Below are positions 1 through 9,767 of a DNA stretch of 35,969 nt, one piece after another. A program made the position numbers and the translations under genes. Position 1 is the first letter of the stretch, and each line of letters begins with the position of its first letter. This stretch comes from Saprospiraceae bacterium (GTDB taxonomy: Bacteria > Bacteroidota > Bacteroidia > Chitinophagales > Saprospiraceae): NCBI GenBank assembly GCA_022841505.1, contig JALHRK010000022.1:1-35969 (forward strand), given 5' to 3'. The notes beneath the pieces are model-generated. The model had not been told where the DNA came from, did no database searches, and saw only the letters and a list, made by a program, of their open reading frames with translations.

Positions 1-219
1 TTGCCCGCTTCGGCTTCGCTGACCGGAACCGAAGCGCAGGAAGTTACTTTGACCATAACAGACGCACAGGGTCGCGTGGTGAAATTGTTCCGGGGGAACT
101 ACGGCCCAGGCCGTCATACTCAGGAACTGGAAGCGAAAGACTTGCCGGCAGGGGTGTTGTTCTACACCCTGAGGGTTGGTAATTTCTCTGCCACACGCGG
201 CATGATTGTACAAGAATAA
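1..219 (+). CDS. C-terminal end of a T9SS type A sorting-domain protein (5' end outside window)
   Basis: Open from window edge; LTITDAQGRVVKLFRGNYGPGRHTQELEAKDLPAGVLFYTLRVGNFSATRGMIVQE is typical of a T9SS C-terminal domain. Confidence 0.8.
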   Translation: MPASASLTGTEAQEVTLTITDAQGRVVKLFRGNYGPGRHTQELEAKDLPAGVLFYTLRVGNFSATRGMIVQE

Positions 220-245
220 ATTGTGGAGCAAAACTTGTAGTTTCG

Positions 246-275
246 GAGCCGGGGCCTTTTGCCCTGGCTCTTTTT
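246..275 (+). terminator. Rho-independent terminator after the first CDS
   Basis: GAGCCGGGGC-CTTTT-GCCCTGGCTC followed by TTTTT; one mismatch in stem. Confidence 0.7.
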
Positions 276-357
276 AGAACTTTACAAACTCGCTTTCACA
301 AGTACAAAGAAGTTCATATGCAATAATGGCAAACATATTGCATGTTTGTTTTTGTAG

Positions 358-387
358 GGTCGGGGAGATGTTCCCGACCTTTTTTTA
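358..387 (+). terminator. Second strong Rho-independent terminator
   Basis: GGTCGGGGA-GATG-TTCCCGACC followed by T7; no CDS recognised directly upstream. Confidence 0.7.
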
Positions 388-539
388 TCTTTTTAATCCA
401 GTGGTTGCGTTCGTTTCGACTCGGTTTCAATTAACGGTGGCTGAGCGAAGTCTAAAACCCGAATACCGGTATGGCATACCCCCTTCGACAGCATTTCGAC
501 TGCGCTCAATTACCAGATACCAAATTATTGACAAACACT

Positions 540-585
540 AAATAGAGAGCGCCGTCCCGGTTTTCCAGGACGGCGCTCTCTATTT
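540..585. terminator. Long hairpin, probable bidirectional terminator
   Basis: AAATAGAGAGCGCCGTCC / GGACGGCGCTCTCTATTT, 18-bp perfect stem downstream of the AsmA-like gene. Confidence 0.8.
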
Positions 586-604
586 TAAATTGAGTCAATG
601 CCCG

Positions 605-3600
605 CTACCCGCCACCATCCTTTTTTTCGGTATCTTTTTTCTTCTTAAACGGGTTAAATTTTTCCAGCTCGTCTTTAATCTTATCCTTGCTTTCCTTGCC
701 TGCGCCTTCCAGTACATCGTCCACTTTTTTGCGCGCTGTGGAGTCAAGCACCGTACCGGCTTTTTCGCCAATTTTTTCTTTCACAACTTCGGTAGCTTTA
801 TCTTTTGCTTCGTCCACTTTTTTGTTGATGACCGCCCGCGCAGTATCGGCTGCCTGGTTGATTTTTTCATTCACCATGGCTTTCCCTTTTTCGAGTTCAG
901 CTTCTGCTTTTTGGCGCAATTCTTCTTTCTGCTTGTCAAATTCTGCTTTGACTTGACCCTCTGCGGTTTCGCCCAATGTTGCTTCGCCATCTGCGCCAAG
1001 CAGCTGAAGCTTAACTTTAGGGTCGGTGATGGAGCCGGTCAGGTTGACCAACACATTAACGAACTCGCTTTGTTTCAAATTTACACCGTATTTCGCCGCT
1101 TCTTTCTGCAGGGCATTCAGGCCGCTTGAAGCTGCGGCGCCAACTGCGTTTTGCTCCAGCAACTTGCGGGGTACTTTAGCTTTGATTTTATAATCCATAC
1201 TTTGCGTCAGGCTATGCGTGCCGCCAATTTTCATAGCAATCCCCTGCACGGCATAGTCGAATTCCTTAAGTTCCACCGCGCCATTTTTTACCTCAAACCA
1301 GTTTTTAGAGTTGGTCAGCTTCAGGTTGTCTTTCAGCTCCTTGACGTTGAGTGAATTGCCGATGGCCTGAAGTGGTTTAAAACCTTTGATGACCCCGTCA
1401 AGGGTTTGCAGAAATCCCTGAGCGGTCAGGGAGGACAGGTCGGGCATCATGTCTTTGCCCAAACGCCCTTCCATGATGAGGCTGGTATTGAACAATCCTT
1501 CAATGAATTTGCCAATCGGCGCCAGTTTCTGGAAGGTATTGAACGTTGCAAAACTCTTCTGGAAATCCATTTTTTGCAAGTCGAACTTGAAATTAAAAGC
1601 CGGGTTCTCTACGTTTTTCGAGTCGTACCCGCCCGCAACCGCCATCGTTCCGCCAAGGGTTCGGGTGGTGGCGTCTTCGAGCACGACGGCTTCATTTTCA
1701 ACAACAAGTTTGCCTTTCAGGTCTTCCAGCACCATATTGGTGTAGAGGAGCCGGTCCACATCGGCCTGGATGTTCATGGCAATATTGGCAGGCACCCGAA
1801 TCGGTTCCAGGTTTTCGGTTGTGGCTGGCGGCGAAGTGCTTCCGGTTGTGGCAGCAGCAGCGGCGGCGTCCGTTGTCATGAACTGATTGAGATCGAGCAG
1901 TTTGGAGCGAAGCTGAATGTCGCCGCCCAAAGTTCCGTCGTCGAACAGGTAATCATAGGCATCCGTAATGACCCCGCTTGCTGTAATATCGCTTTTCCCG
2001 ACCTGAGCGCCGATGGTTTCTACCTGCAGGCGGTTAGGCTTGGCGTTGCCTTTCAACACCGCGTTGAGCACGCGGTAATCGGCGTATACGATTTCGTTCA
2101 TTTTTGCATCCATCGTAAAGTCGAAGCGGTCGAAGGGGCGTTCGCCGGGGGCAGCTGTTTCGCCAGCTACAGGGGTCACGGGTTGTTGCGGGGTTGCACC
2201 GGCCGGGGCAGGCGTTTCTTCCGTCAGCCATTCGTTGGCGTCAAAGTAGTTGGAACGCACTTTCAGCGTCCCGGTCATGGTTTTTTTCGGAGAAAAATAA
2301 GCGAGAATATTGTCAATGGCGCCACTGGCCTGGATATCACTTTTGCCCAATTTGGCATCAAAGCGGTTGAGCTGAACATTGCGCGGTGTGAAATCCATTT
2401 GCGCATCGCGGATGTTGACTGCGGGCATGTCAGGTGTGCGGTAGATCAGGTCTTTCAACGCCAGTTGGCCGTTCATATTCACCCGATCGTACTCCTGGTT
2501 TTCAATAAAAGACAAGCGGGTTTTAGCCGAAATATCAGCAGAAATAATCCCTCTGATCTGATCAATACCCTGCATAGGAAAGGCTTGCGCCAGTTCGCCC
2601 AGGTTGATGACGCCTTTGGCAACGGCGTCAACATCCGGGTCGGAGATGGGGGTTTTGAGCAGGAATTTTCCTTCAAAAGGGTTGCTGCCCACTTTCATGG
2701 CAAAACGAGAGATGTTGACGACCATGTTGTCAAAATTGCTGTTCGGGCTGTTGACGTCTACTTTCGTCTGAATATTGGCAATGCCCAGAGGCAGGTCGGG
2801 ATATTTTACGTCGCCGTTTTCTACCACCATTTGCACCCGGAAAGCCGGGTATTGTTCTTTTTCCCCGTTGTAAACGCCTTTCACTTCCCCATCCAGATCA
2901 AATTGACCGTTCACTTTCACGTTTTCGTAACCGGCAATGTAGGCACTGGGGATGAGGGAAAACAAGCTCTTGAAATCGTTTTGCGGGCTGTTGAACTTCA
3001 GATCCATCGCAATGTCGTCGCCTTCGGGCGGCATTTGTACAAAACCAGCTGCGTTCAATTGCAATTCATTGATACGCAGTATATTGTCTTTCAGAGTGTA
3101 TTTGCTGTTTTTTTGATCAATATTGAAGGTCGCTTCAAGGTTCGCTTTTGCCTTATTGAGCAAATTGATGCCTCCCTGAGCAACCGTCAGCGCTTCGATG
3201 GCTGTTTTGGTTCTTAAATCAAAGACATCAATGGTAAAATTGCCCTCGCCGCTGTGGTTCAGGTTTTTGATTTCAAGGAAAATATCCCCGCTTTTATCGT
3301 CGTAGAGGATATTGCCGCCTGCAATGCTGTATTCGCGCAGGTTGATTTGCATCCCGCTATAATCCACCGACTCAGCAGGTGTTTCAGGGGCGTCAGAAGG
3401 CTTTACAATGTCATAATTGGCAACGCCGTCTTTCAGGACGAAGACGTTGATTTCCGGCTTTTCCAAATGCACCGATTTGATTTCTACGGGGCCGCTGCCG
3501 CTTAGCACCGACATCAGGTCGAGCGTAAATTCAGCAGATTGGCCGCCCACTAAGCGAACACCTTCGAATGCATCAATCCCCGTGACGGAAAAATTCTGCA

Positions 3601-3805
3601 TTTGAAAACTCAGGTTGGGAAAACTTCTGAACAACGACAGGCTCACATCCTGGAAATCTACTTTGGCATTGAGCGTAGCGTTGATTTCTTGTTTGGCGAA
3701 AGCCAGTAACTTACCTTTGAACAGAAAAGGAATGGAGAAGGCCGCTGCGACGAGCAGCACCAACAACACACCTGCAATGATGAGAATGCGCTTTATAACT
3801 TTCAT
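605..3805 (-). CDS. AsmA-like outer-membrane biogenesis/lipid-transfer-family protein
   Basis: 1066-aa ORF; N-terminal TM helix (IIAGVLLVLLVAAAFSIPFLF) then AsmA-type beta-rich repeats; charged helical C-terminus. Confidence 0.8.
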   Translation of the reverse strand: MKVIKRILIIAGVLLVLLVAAAFSIPFLFKGKLLAFAKQEINATLNAKVDFQDVSLSLFRSFPNLSFQMQNFSVTGIDAFEGVRLVGGQSAEFTLDLMSVLSGSGPVEIKSVHLEKPEINVFVLKDGVANYDIVKPSDAPETPAESVDYSGMQINLREYSIAGGNILYDDKSGDIFLEIKNLNHSGEGNFTIDVFDLRTKTAIEALTVAQGGINLLNKAKANLEATFNIDQKNSKYTLKDNILRINELQLNAAGFVQMPPEGDDIAMDLKFNSPQNDFKSLFSLIPSAYIAGYENVKVNGQFDLDGEVKGVYNGEKEQYPAFRVQMVVENGDVKYPDLPLGIANIQTKVDVNSPNSNFDNMVVNISRFAMKVGSNPFEGKFLLKTPISDPDVDAVAKGVINLGELAQAFPMQGIDQIRGIISADISAKTRLSFIENQEYDRVNMNGQLALKDLIYRTPDMPAVNIRDAQMDFTPRNVQLNRFDAKLGKSDIQASGAIDNILAYFSPKKTMTGTLKVRSNYFDANEWLTEETPAPAGATPQQPVTPVAGETAAPGERPFDRFDFTMDAKMNEIVYADYRVLNAVLKGNAKPNRLQVETIGAQVGKSDITASGVITDAYDYLFDDGTLGGDIQLRSKLLDLNQFMTTDAAAAAATTGSTSPPATTENLEPIRVPANIAMNIQADVDRLLYTNMVLEDLKGKLVVENEAVVLEDATTRTLGGTMAVAGGYDSKNVENPAFNFKFDLQKMDFQKSFATFNTFQKLAPIGKFIEGLFNTSLIMEGRLGKDMMPDLSSLTAQGFLQTLDGVIKGFKPLQAIGNSLNVKELKDNLKLTNSKNWFEVKNGAVELKEFDYAVQGIAMKIGGTHSLTQSMDYKIKAKVPRKLLEQNAVGAAASSGLNALQKEAAKYGVNLKQSEFVNVLVNLTGSITDPKVKLQLLGADGEATLGETAEGQVKAEFDKQKEELRQKAEAELEKGKAMVNEKINQAADTARAVINKKVDEAKDKATEVVKEKIGEKAGTVLDSTARKKVDDVLEGAGKESKDKIKDELEKFNPFKKKKDTEKKDGGG

Positions 3806-3826
3806 AAACCGGTATTTTAATTTGAA

Positions 3827-3878
3827 AATTTGAAAATTTGATGATTTGAAGATTACCCAATCATCAAATTTTCAAATT
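3827..3878. repeat. Inverted repeat, family A (TTTGAAAATTTGATGA words)
   Basis: 20-nt perfect arms AATTTGAAAATTTGATGATT / AATCATCAAATTTTCAAATT, 12-nt loop. Confidence 0.85.
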
Positions 3879-4040
3879 GTCCTTGCAAATCTATCGAATT
3901 CCGGGTAATAGATATTGCTCTTCGGAGCATTGCTTATGTGAATATTAACCATATACATCCATTAAGCCGGAAAATCCATACTTTTGATGCTTTGATTATG
4001 AAAAATACACAAAGCAGTCCGATAAAAATAACTACCCGCT

Positions 4041-5222
4041 ATGCAGACTGAAGTACAAGCCTTTGAGTTGGTTGAAACCCAAAAGGCATTAGAAGACTTT
4101 TACCGCGATAACGAACAGGCCCAATGGATGGCCTTCGATACGGAATTTGTGGGCGAAAAACGGTTCGTAACAAGACTTTGTTTAGTTCAGGCTGCGACCG
4201 AAAACGGGAATTACCTGATTGATCCCATTGCAATACCAGACCTTTCTCCATTTTTGAACCTGGTTCAAAACCCGGATTGCATCAAAATTACCCATGCGGG
4301 CGATAATGATTACCGGTTGCTTTATACTTTGTATGGCATCACACCCCGCAATGTTTTTGACACCCAGATTGCTGCCGGTTTTGCCGGGTACAAACACCCG
4401 GTTGCTTTTCGCAAATTGGTCGAACAGGAACTGGGGCGTTCGCTCGATAAAGGCTATGCCGTCACCGACTGGGAATCGCGGCCTTTTCACAAAAAGCAAC
4501 TGGCGTATGCCCTTGATGATGTGTTGCCTTTGTATCCGATTTGGCAAAGGCTGCAGGACCGCCTGCGCAAACGGGATCGCTTCCACTGGCTGGAAGAGGA
4601 ATGCCTGCAATTGGAAAACGCTGCTTCCTACATCAAGGACCACGAGCAGGAACTCATCAACAGCAATTTGATGAAATCATTGCGCCCGAAAGAACGACTG
4701 TTTTTTCTGAGGCTGATGACCTGGCGTCGGGATTTGGCTGAAAAAAAGAACTATTCTAAAGAAATGATCTTGCCTGAGCGCTACTTAGCGGTGCTTGCAC
4801 GCGGCATCGCTTCCGGAAAAGAAGCATTGCTGCACAACCGCCGGGTGCCGGATAAAATGATCGAACAACACGGATCGCTTTTCGAGTCTTTTTACCGCCA
4901 GGAAGCGACAGAAGCCGAACGCGCCCTGCTTGCTCAGGTCGTTTCGCAAGAAGATTCTGAAGATCCGCAGGAAGAAATTTTGCTGGAAATGCTCTACCTG
5001 CTCGTCCGCCATAAATGTTTGGAAAATGACATTTCGGTAGGGATGGTAATGCCCAAAAACCTGTTGCGACGCCTCCGGGCCGACGAAGAAGCCGGTAACC
5101 TTATCCAGGGCTGGCGGAAGGAACTGCTCGGGGAAGAACTGACGACCTGGCTGCTGCGCATCAATGAGTTGGAGCTGCATGTGGAAGGGGGGAAGATTGG
5201 GTTGGTACCCCGTAGGGGTTGA
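4041..5222 (+). CDS. rnd: Ribonuclease D (DEDDy 3'-5' exonuclease with HRDC-type C-terminus)
   Basis: Motifs AFDTEFVGEKRF, HAGDNDYRLL, YALDDVLPLYPI; 393 aa. Confidence 0.9.
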   Translation: MQTEVQAFELVETQKALEDFYRDNEQAQWMAFDTEFVGEKRFVTRLCLVQAATENGNYLIDPIAIPDLSPFLNLVQNPDCIKITHAGDNDYRLLYTLYGITPRNVFDTQIAAGFAGYKHPVAFRKLVEQELGRSLDKGYAVTDWESRPFHKKQLAYALDDVLPLYPIWQRLQDRLRKRDRFHWLEEECLQLENAASYIKDHEQELINSNLMKSLRPKERLFFLRLMTWRRDLAEKKNYSKEMILPERYLAVLARGIASGKEALLHNRRVPDKMIEQHGSLFESFYRQEATEAERALLAQVVSQEDSEDPQEEILLEMLYLLVRHKCLENDISVGMVMPKNLLRRLRADEEAGNLIQGWRKELLGEELTTWLLRINELELHVEGGKIGLVPRRG

Positions 5223-5292
5223 AAATATTCAACCCCTACGGACGGGTTGAAAATATTCAACCCCTACGGACGGGTTGAAAATTTTCAACCCC
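5212..5292. repeat. Tandem palindrome array (3 copies), GTAGGGGTTGAA-AATA-TTCAACCCCTAC
   Basis: 12-bp perfect stem in copy 1; 28-nt period; overlaps the rnd stop codon. Confidence 0.9.
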
Positions 5293-5311
5293 AATCGTAA
5301 TAATTGATAAA

Positions 5312-7066
5312 ATGCCGGATCAAAAAATATTGGAAATCAAGGGTTTAAAAACAACCTTCCGCGTAAACGGACAAGAAGTCCGGGCGGTGGATAGCATTGA
5401 TTTTCACGTATTGAAAGGGGAGACAATCGGGATAGTGGGCGAATCTGGTTCGGGGAAATCGGTAACGGCTTTGTCCGTGATGCAATTGGTGTCGAAGCCT
5501 GGGGTGATTGCCGGCGGCGAAATCCGCTATTTTCCAGAGAACGGGGAATCGGTGAACTTAGCTGCCTTGTCGGAAAAAGCGATGCAACGCTACCGGGGCG
5601 CCCGGATTGCGATGATTTTTCAGGAGCCGATGACCTCGCTCAACCCCGTTTTGCGTTGCGGAGAACAAGTTGCAGAAGCCATCCGGCTGCATCAAAAAAA
5701 ATCGCAAAAAATTGCCCGCCAGGAAACCCTGAATTTGTTTGAACAAGTGCAATTGCCCGACCCGGAGCGCATTTACAGCGCCTATCCGCACCAATTGTCT
5801 GGCGGACAGAAACAGCGCGTGATGATCGCGATGGCACTTTCCTGCAAGCCCGATATCCTCATCGCCGACGAGCCGACAACCGCCCTGGACGTCACGGTGC
5901 AACAAACGATCTTAACCCTGTTGAAGGAATTGAAGCGCAAGCTGGGACTTTCCGTCATTTTCATCAGCCATGACCTCGGCGTCATCGCTCAAATTGCCGA
6001 CCGCGCCCTGGTCATGTATGGCGGTAAAATTGTGGAACAGGGCAGTATTCATGAGCTATTTCAACATCCGAAACACCCCTATACCAAAGGCTTATTGGCT
6101 TGCCGCCCGCCATTGGACCGCCGCATGCGCCGCCTGCCGGTTGTGGAAGACTTCATGGAAATCACGCAAACGGAGTCGGGCATGGAACTGATCGAAAAAG
6201 CGGGTGCCGCCGATCGCCTTGCATCCCTTTCAGAAGCTCCGGATGCTTATCAAACCCGCCAGAATTTGCTTCAGCAACAACCCGCTTTGCTCAGCGTACA
6301 AAACCTGAGCGTCTGGTTTCCTGCGACGCGAAACTGGCTGGGACAGCCGCGCACGTGGGTGAAAGCGGTGGATGAAGTTAGCTTCGAAGTATTGCCCGGG
6401 GAAACGCTGGGCTTAGTCGGAGAATCGGGATGCGGAAAAACAACACTGGGGCGCGCCTTGCTGCACCTCTTGCCCGTCCGCAGCGGGGAGGTTATTTTTG
6501 ACGGGCAAGACCTCAACACGTTAGAAGCGAAGGCTTTGCGCCGGATTCGGAAAGATATTCAAATCGTTTTTCAAGATCCTTACGCTTCGCTCAACCCACG
6601 ATTGACGATCGGTCAAACTTTGCTGGAACCGTTAGCGCTGCACGGCATCGGGGCCGACGCGAAGGAACGCAAAGACCGGGTTTTGGCGCTATTGCAATCG
6701 GTTCAGCTCGGGCCGGAGTATTTTCAGCGGTACCCGCGTGAGTGTTCAGGCGGTCAACGGCAACGGGTGAGCATTGCACGCGCCTTAGCCAGCGAACCCC
6801 GGTTCATCGTTTTTGATGAATCCGTCTCTGCGCTCGATGTATCGGTACAGGCCCAGGTGCTCAACCTGCTGATGGCCCTGCGCGAAGAACGCGGGTTCAC
6901 CTGCATTTTTATCTCCCACGACCTCTCTGTTGTCAAACTCATGAGCGACCGCATCATAGTCATGAAACAGGGAAAAATTGTGGAATCAGGCTATGCAGAA
7001 GCAGTCTACGCCCATCCCAAAGCGCTGTATACGCAACAGTTGATCGGGGCTATTCCCGGGTTTTAG
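5312..7066 (+). CDS. Fused dipeptide/oligopeptide ABC transporter ATP-binding protein (two NBDs, DppD-DppF/GsiA type)
   Basis: Two Walker A (GESGSGKS, GESGCGKT), two signature motifs (LSGGQKQR, CSGGQRQR), two Walker B. Confidence 0.92.
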   Translation: MPDQKILEIKGLKTTFRVNGQEVRAVDSIDFHVLKGETIGIVGESGSGKSVTALSVMQLVSKPGVIAGGEIRYFPENGESVNLAALSEKAMQRYRGARIAMIFQEPMTSLNPVLRCGEQVAEAIRLHQKKSQKIARQETLNLFEQVQLPDPERIYSAYPHQLSGGQKQRVMIAMALSCKPDILIADEPTTALDVTVQQTILTLLKELKRKLGLSVIFISHDLGVIAQIADRALVMYGGKIVEQGSIHELFQHPKHPYTKGLLACRPPLDRRMRRLPVVEDFMEITQTESGMELIEKAGAADRLASLSEAPDAYQTRQNLLQQQPALLSVQNLSVWFPATRNWLGQPRTWVKAVDEVSFEVLPGETLGLVGESGCGKTTLGRALLHLLPVRSGEVIFDGQDLNTLEAKALRRIRKDIQIVFQDPYASLNPRLTIGQTLLEPLALHGIGADAKERKDRVLALLQSVQLGPEYFQRYPRECSGGQRQRVSIARALASEPRFIVFDESVSALDVSVQAQVLNLLMALREERGFTCIFISHDLSVVKLMSDRIIVMKQGKIVESGYAEAVYAHPKALYTQQLIGAIPGF

Positions 7067-7075
7067 TGTGAGCAA

Positions 7076-7167
7076 AAGACAAGTTGGCAAGAGGCAAATT
7101 GGCAAGAACCGAGAGCCAACTTGCCCATTTGTCTTTTGCCAATTTGCCTCTTGCAAACTTGCCTACT
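7076..7167. repeat. Word-like inverted repeat in a convergent spacer
   Basis: Perfect 19-nt core arms GCAAGAGGCAAATTGGCAA (7087-7105) / TTGCCAATTTGCCTCTTGC (7136-7154) within longer imperfect arms. Confidence 0.85.
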
Positions 7168-7174
7168 TCCTACA

Positions 7175-9568
7175 CTAACGCGCAACGCAAAACCGCCTCG
7201 CTGCCGTCTTCTTCCCATCCGCCTCAATCTGGTAGAAATAAACCCCGCTTTCCCAGGCGGATAAATCAATTCTAAGGGTCTGTTTCAAAACAGCGTTATC
7301 CAGCGCTTGTTGCCACACCTGTTGTCCCAATGCATTGAAAAAAAGTAGGTTGCTTTGAGGAACTTGCAGGTCGGCTGCTTTTTCTATTTCGATAAATGTA
7401 TAGTTTCGGGCCGGGTTGGGGTAACTTTGCACAAGCCGAAATTGAGTAGCGGGCAAGGGTTGAACTGAAGTGAGCAGGGTATCTGTCTGGTAAATGGATA
7501 GGTCATCAAAATAAAACCCGTCGTTGTTGTTGAACCCGTCTGAAGCCAACAAAAAACGCACCGACAATTGGTCGCCGGGCTGCACATACGGCGTCAGGTT
7601 CATTTCTTCGGCTACCCATTCCTGATTGATTCCGTCATAAATGGGTTCATCAAAGCTTTGAAACTGCCCGCCTGTGGTGGTGTATTTTCCACAAACCGGA
7701 ATGTATTCGTTGCCATTGACTGAAATCTGTACCTGAGCGTAATCGTAATTGGGTTCAATGTCCCAACGGGCACGGAAAAACAGTAAAGCCTGATCAAAAT
7801 CGGTCAGGGTCAGTGGTTCGTTCAATTCCAGAATAGTAAAGGCATTGTTTGCATAATTCTCATTCGGTGAATCAGTTATGCTGGTTGGGAATGAAAAATA
7901 AGCTTCGTCCGTAGTTCCCCAGACAGAAGGAGTCGTCCAGTTTTCAAGCGTATTGCCCTGTTCTTCAAATACCGCCGGTGAATTCATAAAAATGCCGCGC
8001 ACCGTATCCAGCTTTGTGTAAAAACCATTGTCGAGCGTCAGCAAAAAAAGTATTTCTTCGCCCTCTCGCATGTTGCTGTTGAGGGAATAAGAAATGGCGT
8101 CTTCAACCGTCTCAAAAGCAGCCGGTTGCAAAACTTTGGGGAGCCCCGTGGCCACCACATTGGCGCTGATGGGAGAAAGCGAAACGGTGAACGGGCCGTT
8201 AGCCAGGCCGTAGCGCTTTAGTTTGAACATAATTTCCCCCTGAGTTGCCGTAATTACAGGGTCATTGATGGCCGAAAGCACCCCGTAGCGATGGGGTAGG
8301 GCTGCCGTCGTCAAATTCATGAGCATGGTTGCTTTGCAATTTGGGAGGATATCCGAAACCGGCGGCCAGAAACCTTCCGTGCCCACTTCCGGTGTCATTG
8401 AATAAATGCGGGGTTTGATGGCCGCTTCGCCATACATCCAGTCGTCGGAGTTACCGTTTACTACGTAGCCCACCGTTTCGGTTCCGGTGCCTGCCCGAAA
8501 ATTGTTTTGCAGGGTCATCGCTTCCGCGAAAGCGCTGAACGTTTCGGCCTCGGCCGTTGGCGTGTCGGAATACCCCCAGGGATACACCAGCAGGTTGCCA
8601 TAGGTATGGTAATTCAATGCCGTGATGAACTTCCGTTGGTAACAAAAATCTCTGACTGCTTTTGTTTCCGGTTCAGAAAACGGGCCGGTGCCGCGGTAAA
8701 CGGCCGACGGTGGCGTAGACGAGGAGCCGACGTTATCAAACCCCCACTGATAGCCATAGTTCCGGTTCAAATCAACGCCGAGCGTATTGTCGTAATTTAC
8801 CTTGCGGTTTTTGCGCCAAAGACCGCCTCCGTTTGGGTTGGTAAATTCATTGTAGAGGTACCCGTCAGGATTCACACAAGGAATAAAATACAGTGCCGTA
8901 TTGTTGACCAAAAACTGAACTTCGGGATCAGTGGCATAATTTTCCAGCAGGTACCACATGAAAAAAATGAGGCTTGAAAGGCTGCCGGGTTCCCGGGCGT
9001 GGTGCAACGCGGTGTAAAGCACTTCCTTTTCCTGAAACTCCACGCTGTTCGGCTGGTCTGTAATGCGCACCCAATAGATCGGGCGTCCTTCCACACTTTG
9101 TCCTGCCTCGATGGGCGCCCGCACGCTGATGAGGTTCGGATATCGTGCGGCCATGGTATCCAAAATATCCAGCATTTCCTGGTAAGTAAAATAACCGCCC
9201 ATAGAACCAAGCTCGAATTGTGAAGGCGTTTCGTAAGGATAGCGATCCTGGCTTCCCGGGCACTCATCAGGCGGATTGCGCGAGCTACCTTCTTCATTCT
9301 GAGCTACATAATGAGCCTGTACGTCTTCAATCAGGATTTCTGTACGAAAGCCGGCTGCCCGTATTTGGGAGATTTCTTCTGATGAAAAATCGCTGATAAA
9401 AAAACGCCCGGTTGCAAATTCACCGTGGGAGACGTCAATGCCGAGTCGAGCCAATTGGAAAAGATTGCGGTCATCGAGCAATACTTTTACCCTGGAATAG
9501 GGCGCCTGCTGTGCAAAAACAGACAAACAGGCACAACAGCATAAGAGGAGTAAAGTCGCTTTTTTCAT
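7175..9568 (-). CDS. Secreted M14-family zinc carboxypeptidase with T9SS sorting domain
   Basis: Signal peptide from MKKATLLLLCCCACLSVFAQ; YTALHHAREPGS zinc motif; TPEVGTEGFWPP; C-terminal T9SS CTD. ORF track start 9658 trimmed to 9568. Confidence 0.9.
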   Translation of the reverse strand: MKKATLLLLCCCACLSVFAQQAPYSRVKVLLDDRNLFQLARLGIDVSHGEFATGRFFISDFSSEEISQIRAAGFRTEILIEDVQAHYVAQNEEGSSRNPPDECPGSQDRYPYETPSQFELGSMGGYFTYQEMLDILDTMAARYPNLISVRAPIEAGQSVEGRPIYWVRITDQPNSVEFQEKEVLYTALHHAREPGSLSSLIFFMWYLLENYATDPEVQFLVNNTALYFIPCVNPDGYLYNEFTNPNGGGLWRKNRKVNYDNTLGVDLNRNYGYQWGFDNVGSSSTPPSAVYRGTGPFSEPETKAVRDFCYQRKFITALNYHTYGNLLVYPWGYSDTPTAEAETFSAFAEAMTLQNNFRAGTGTETVGYVVNGNSDDWMYGEAAIKPRIYSMTPEVGTEGFWPPVSDILPNCKATMLMNLTTAALPHRYGVLSAINDPVITATQGEIMFKLKRYGLANGPFTVSLSPISANVVATGLPKVLQPAAFETVEDAISYSLNSNMREGEEILFLLTLDNGFYTKLDTVRGIFMNSPAVFEEQGNTLENWTTPSVWGTTDEAYFSFPTSITDSPNENYANNAFTILELNEPLTLTDFDQALLFFRARWDIEPNYDYAQVQISVNGNEYIPVCGKYTTTGGQFQSFDEPIYDGINQEWVAEEMNLTPYVQPGDQLSVRFLLASDGFNNNDGFYFDDLSIYQTDTLLTSVQPLPATQFRLVQSYPNPARNYTFIEIEKAADLQVPQSNLLFFNALGQQVWQQALDNAVLKQTLRIDLSAWESGVYFYQIEADGKKTAARRFCVAR

Positions 9569-9633
9569 GAGAAGATTTGATTTGAATGCGTACAAAGGGA
9601 AACCGGGCCAGGAACAAAGATCCGGTTGCGGTG

Positions 9634-9641
9634 CAAAGATA
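9634..9641 (-). promoter_or_regulatory. Bacteroidota -7 box TATCTTTG (for the M14 gene)
   Basis: Matches TAnnTTTG; no well-spaced -33 box seen. Confidence 0.4.
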
Positions 9642-9767
9642 ATAACCTGCCCCATCAAAGCCAGGGTGTGCGGGTTTTCTGTCAGCCAACATTCAAAAAG
9701 AAGCTTATGCTTAATGGGTAAAATGAAATACGTAACTTTCGCCGCAACTTTTCACAACCCAATACTC

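Noticed and set aside
326-541. 71-aa plus-strand ORF
   Set aside because: It spans a strong terminator hairpin and repeat-derived sequence; not credible as a gene.
1406-3217. 603-aa plus-strand ORF
   Set aside because: Antisense shadow of the AsmA-like gene; composition is not protein-like and the minus-strand ORF has clear family features.
5312-7066. Complete oligopeptide ABC transporter operon
   Set aside because: Only the fused ATPase is present; no permease or binding protein adjoins it here.
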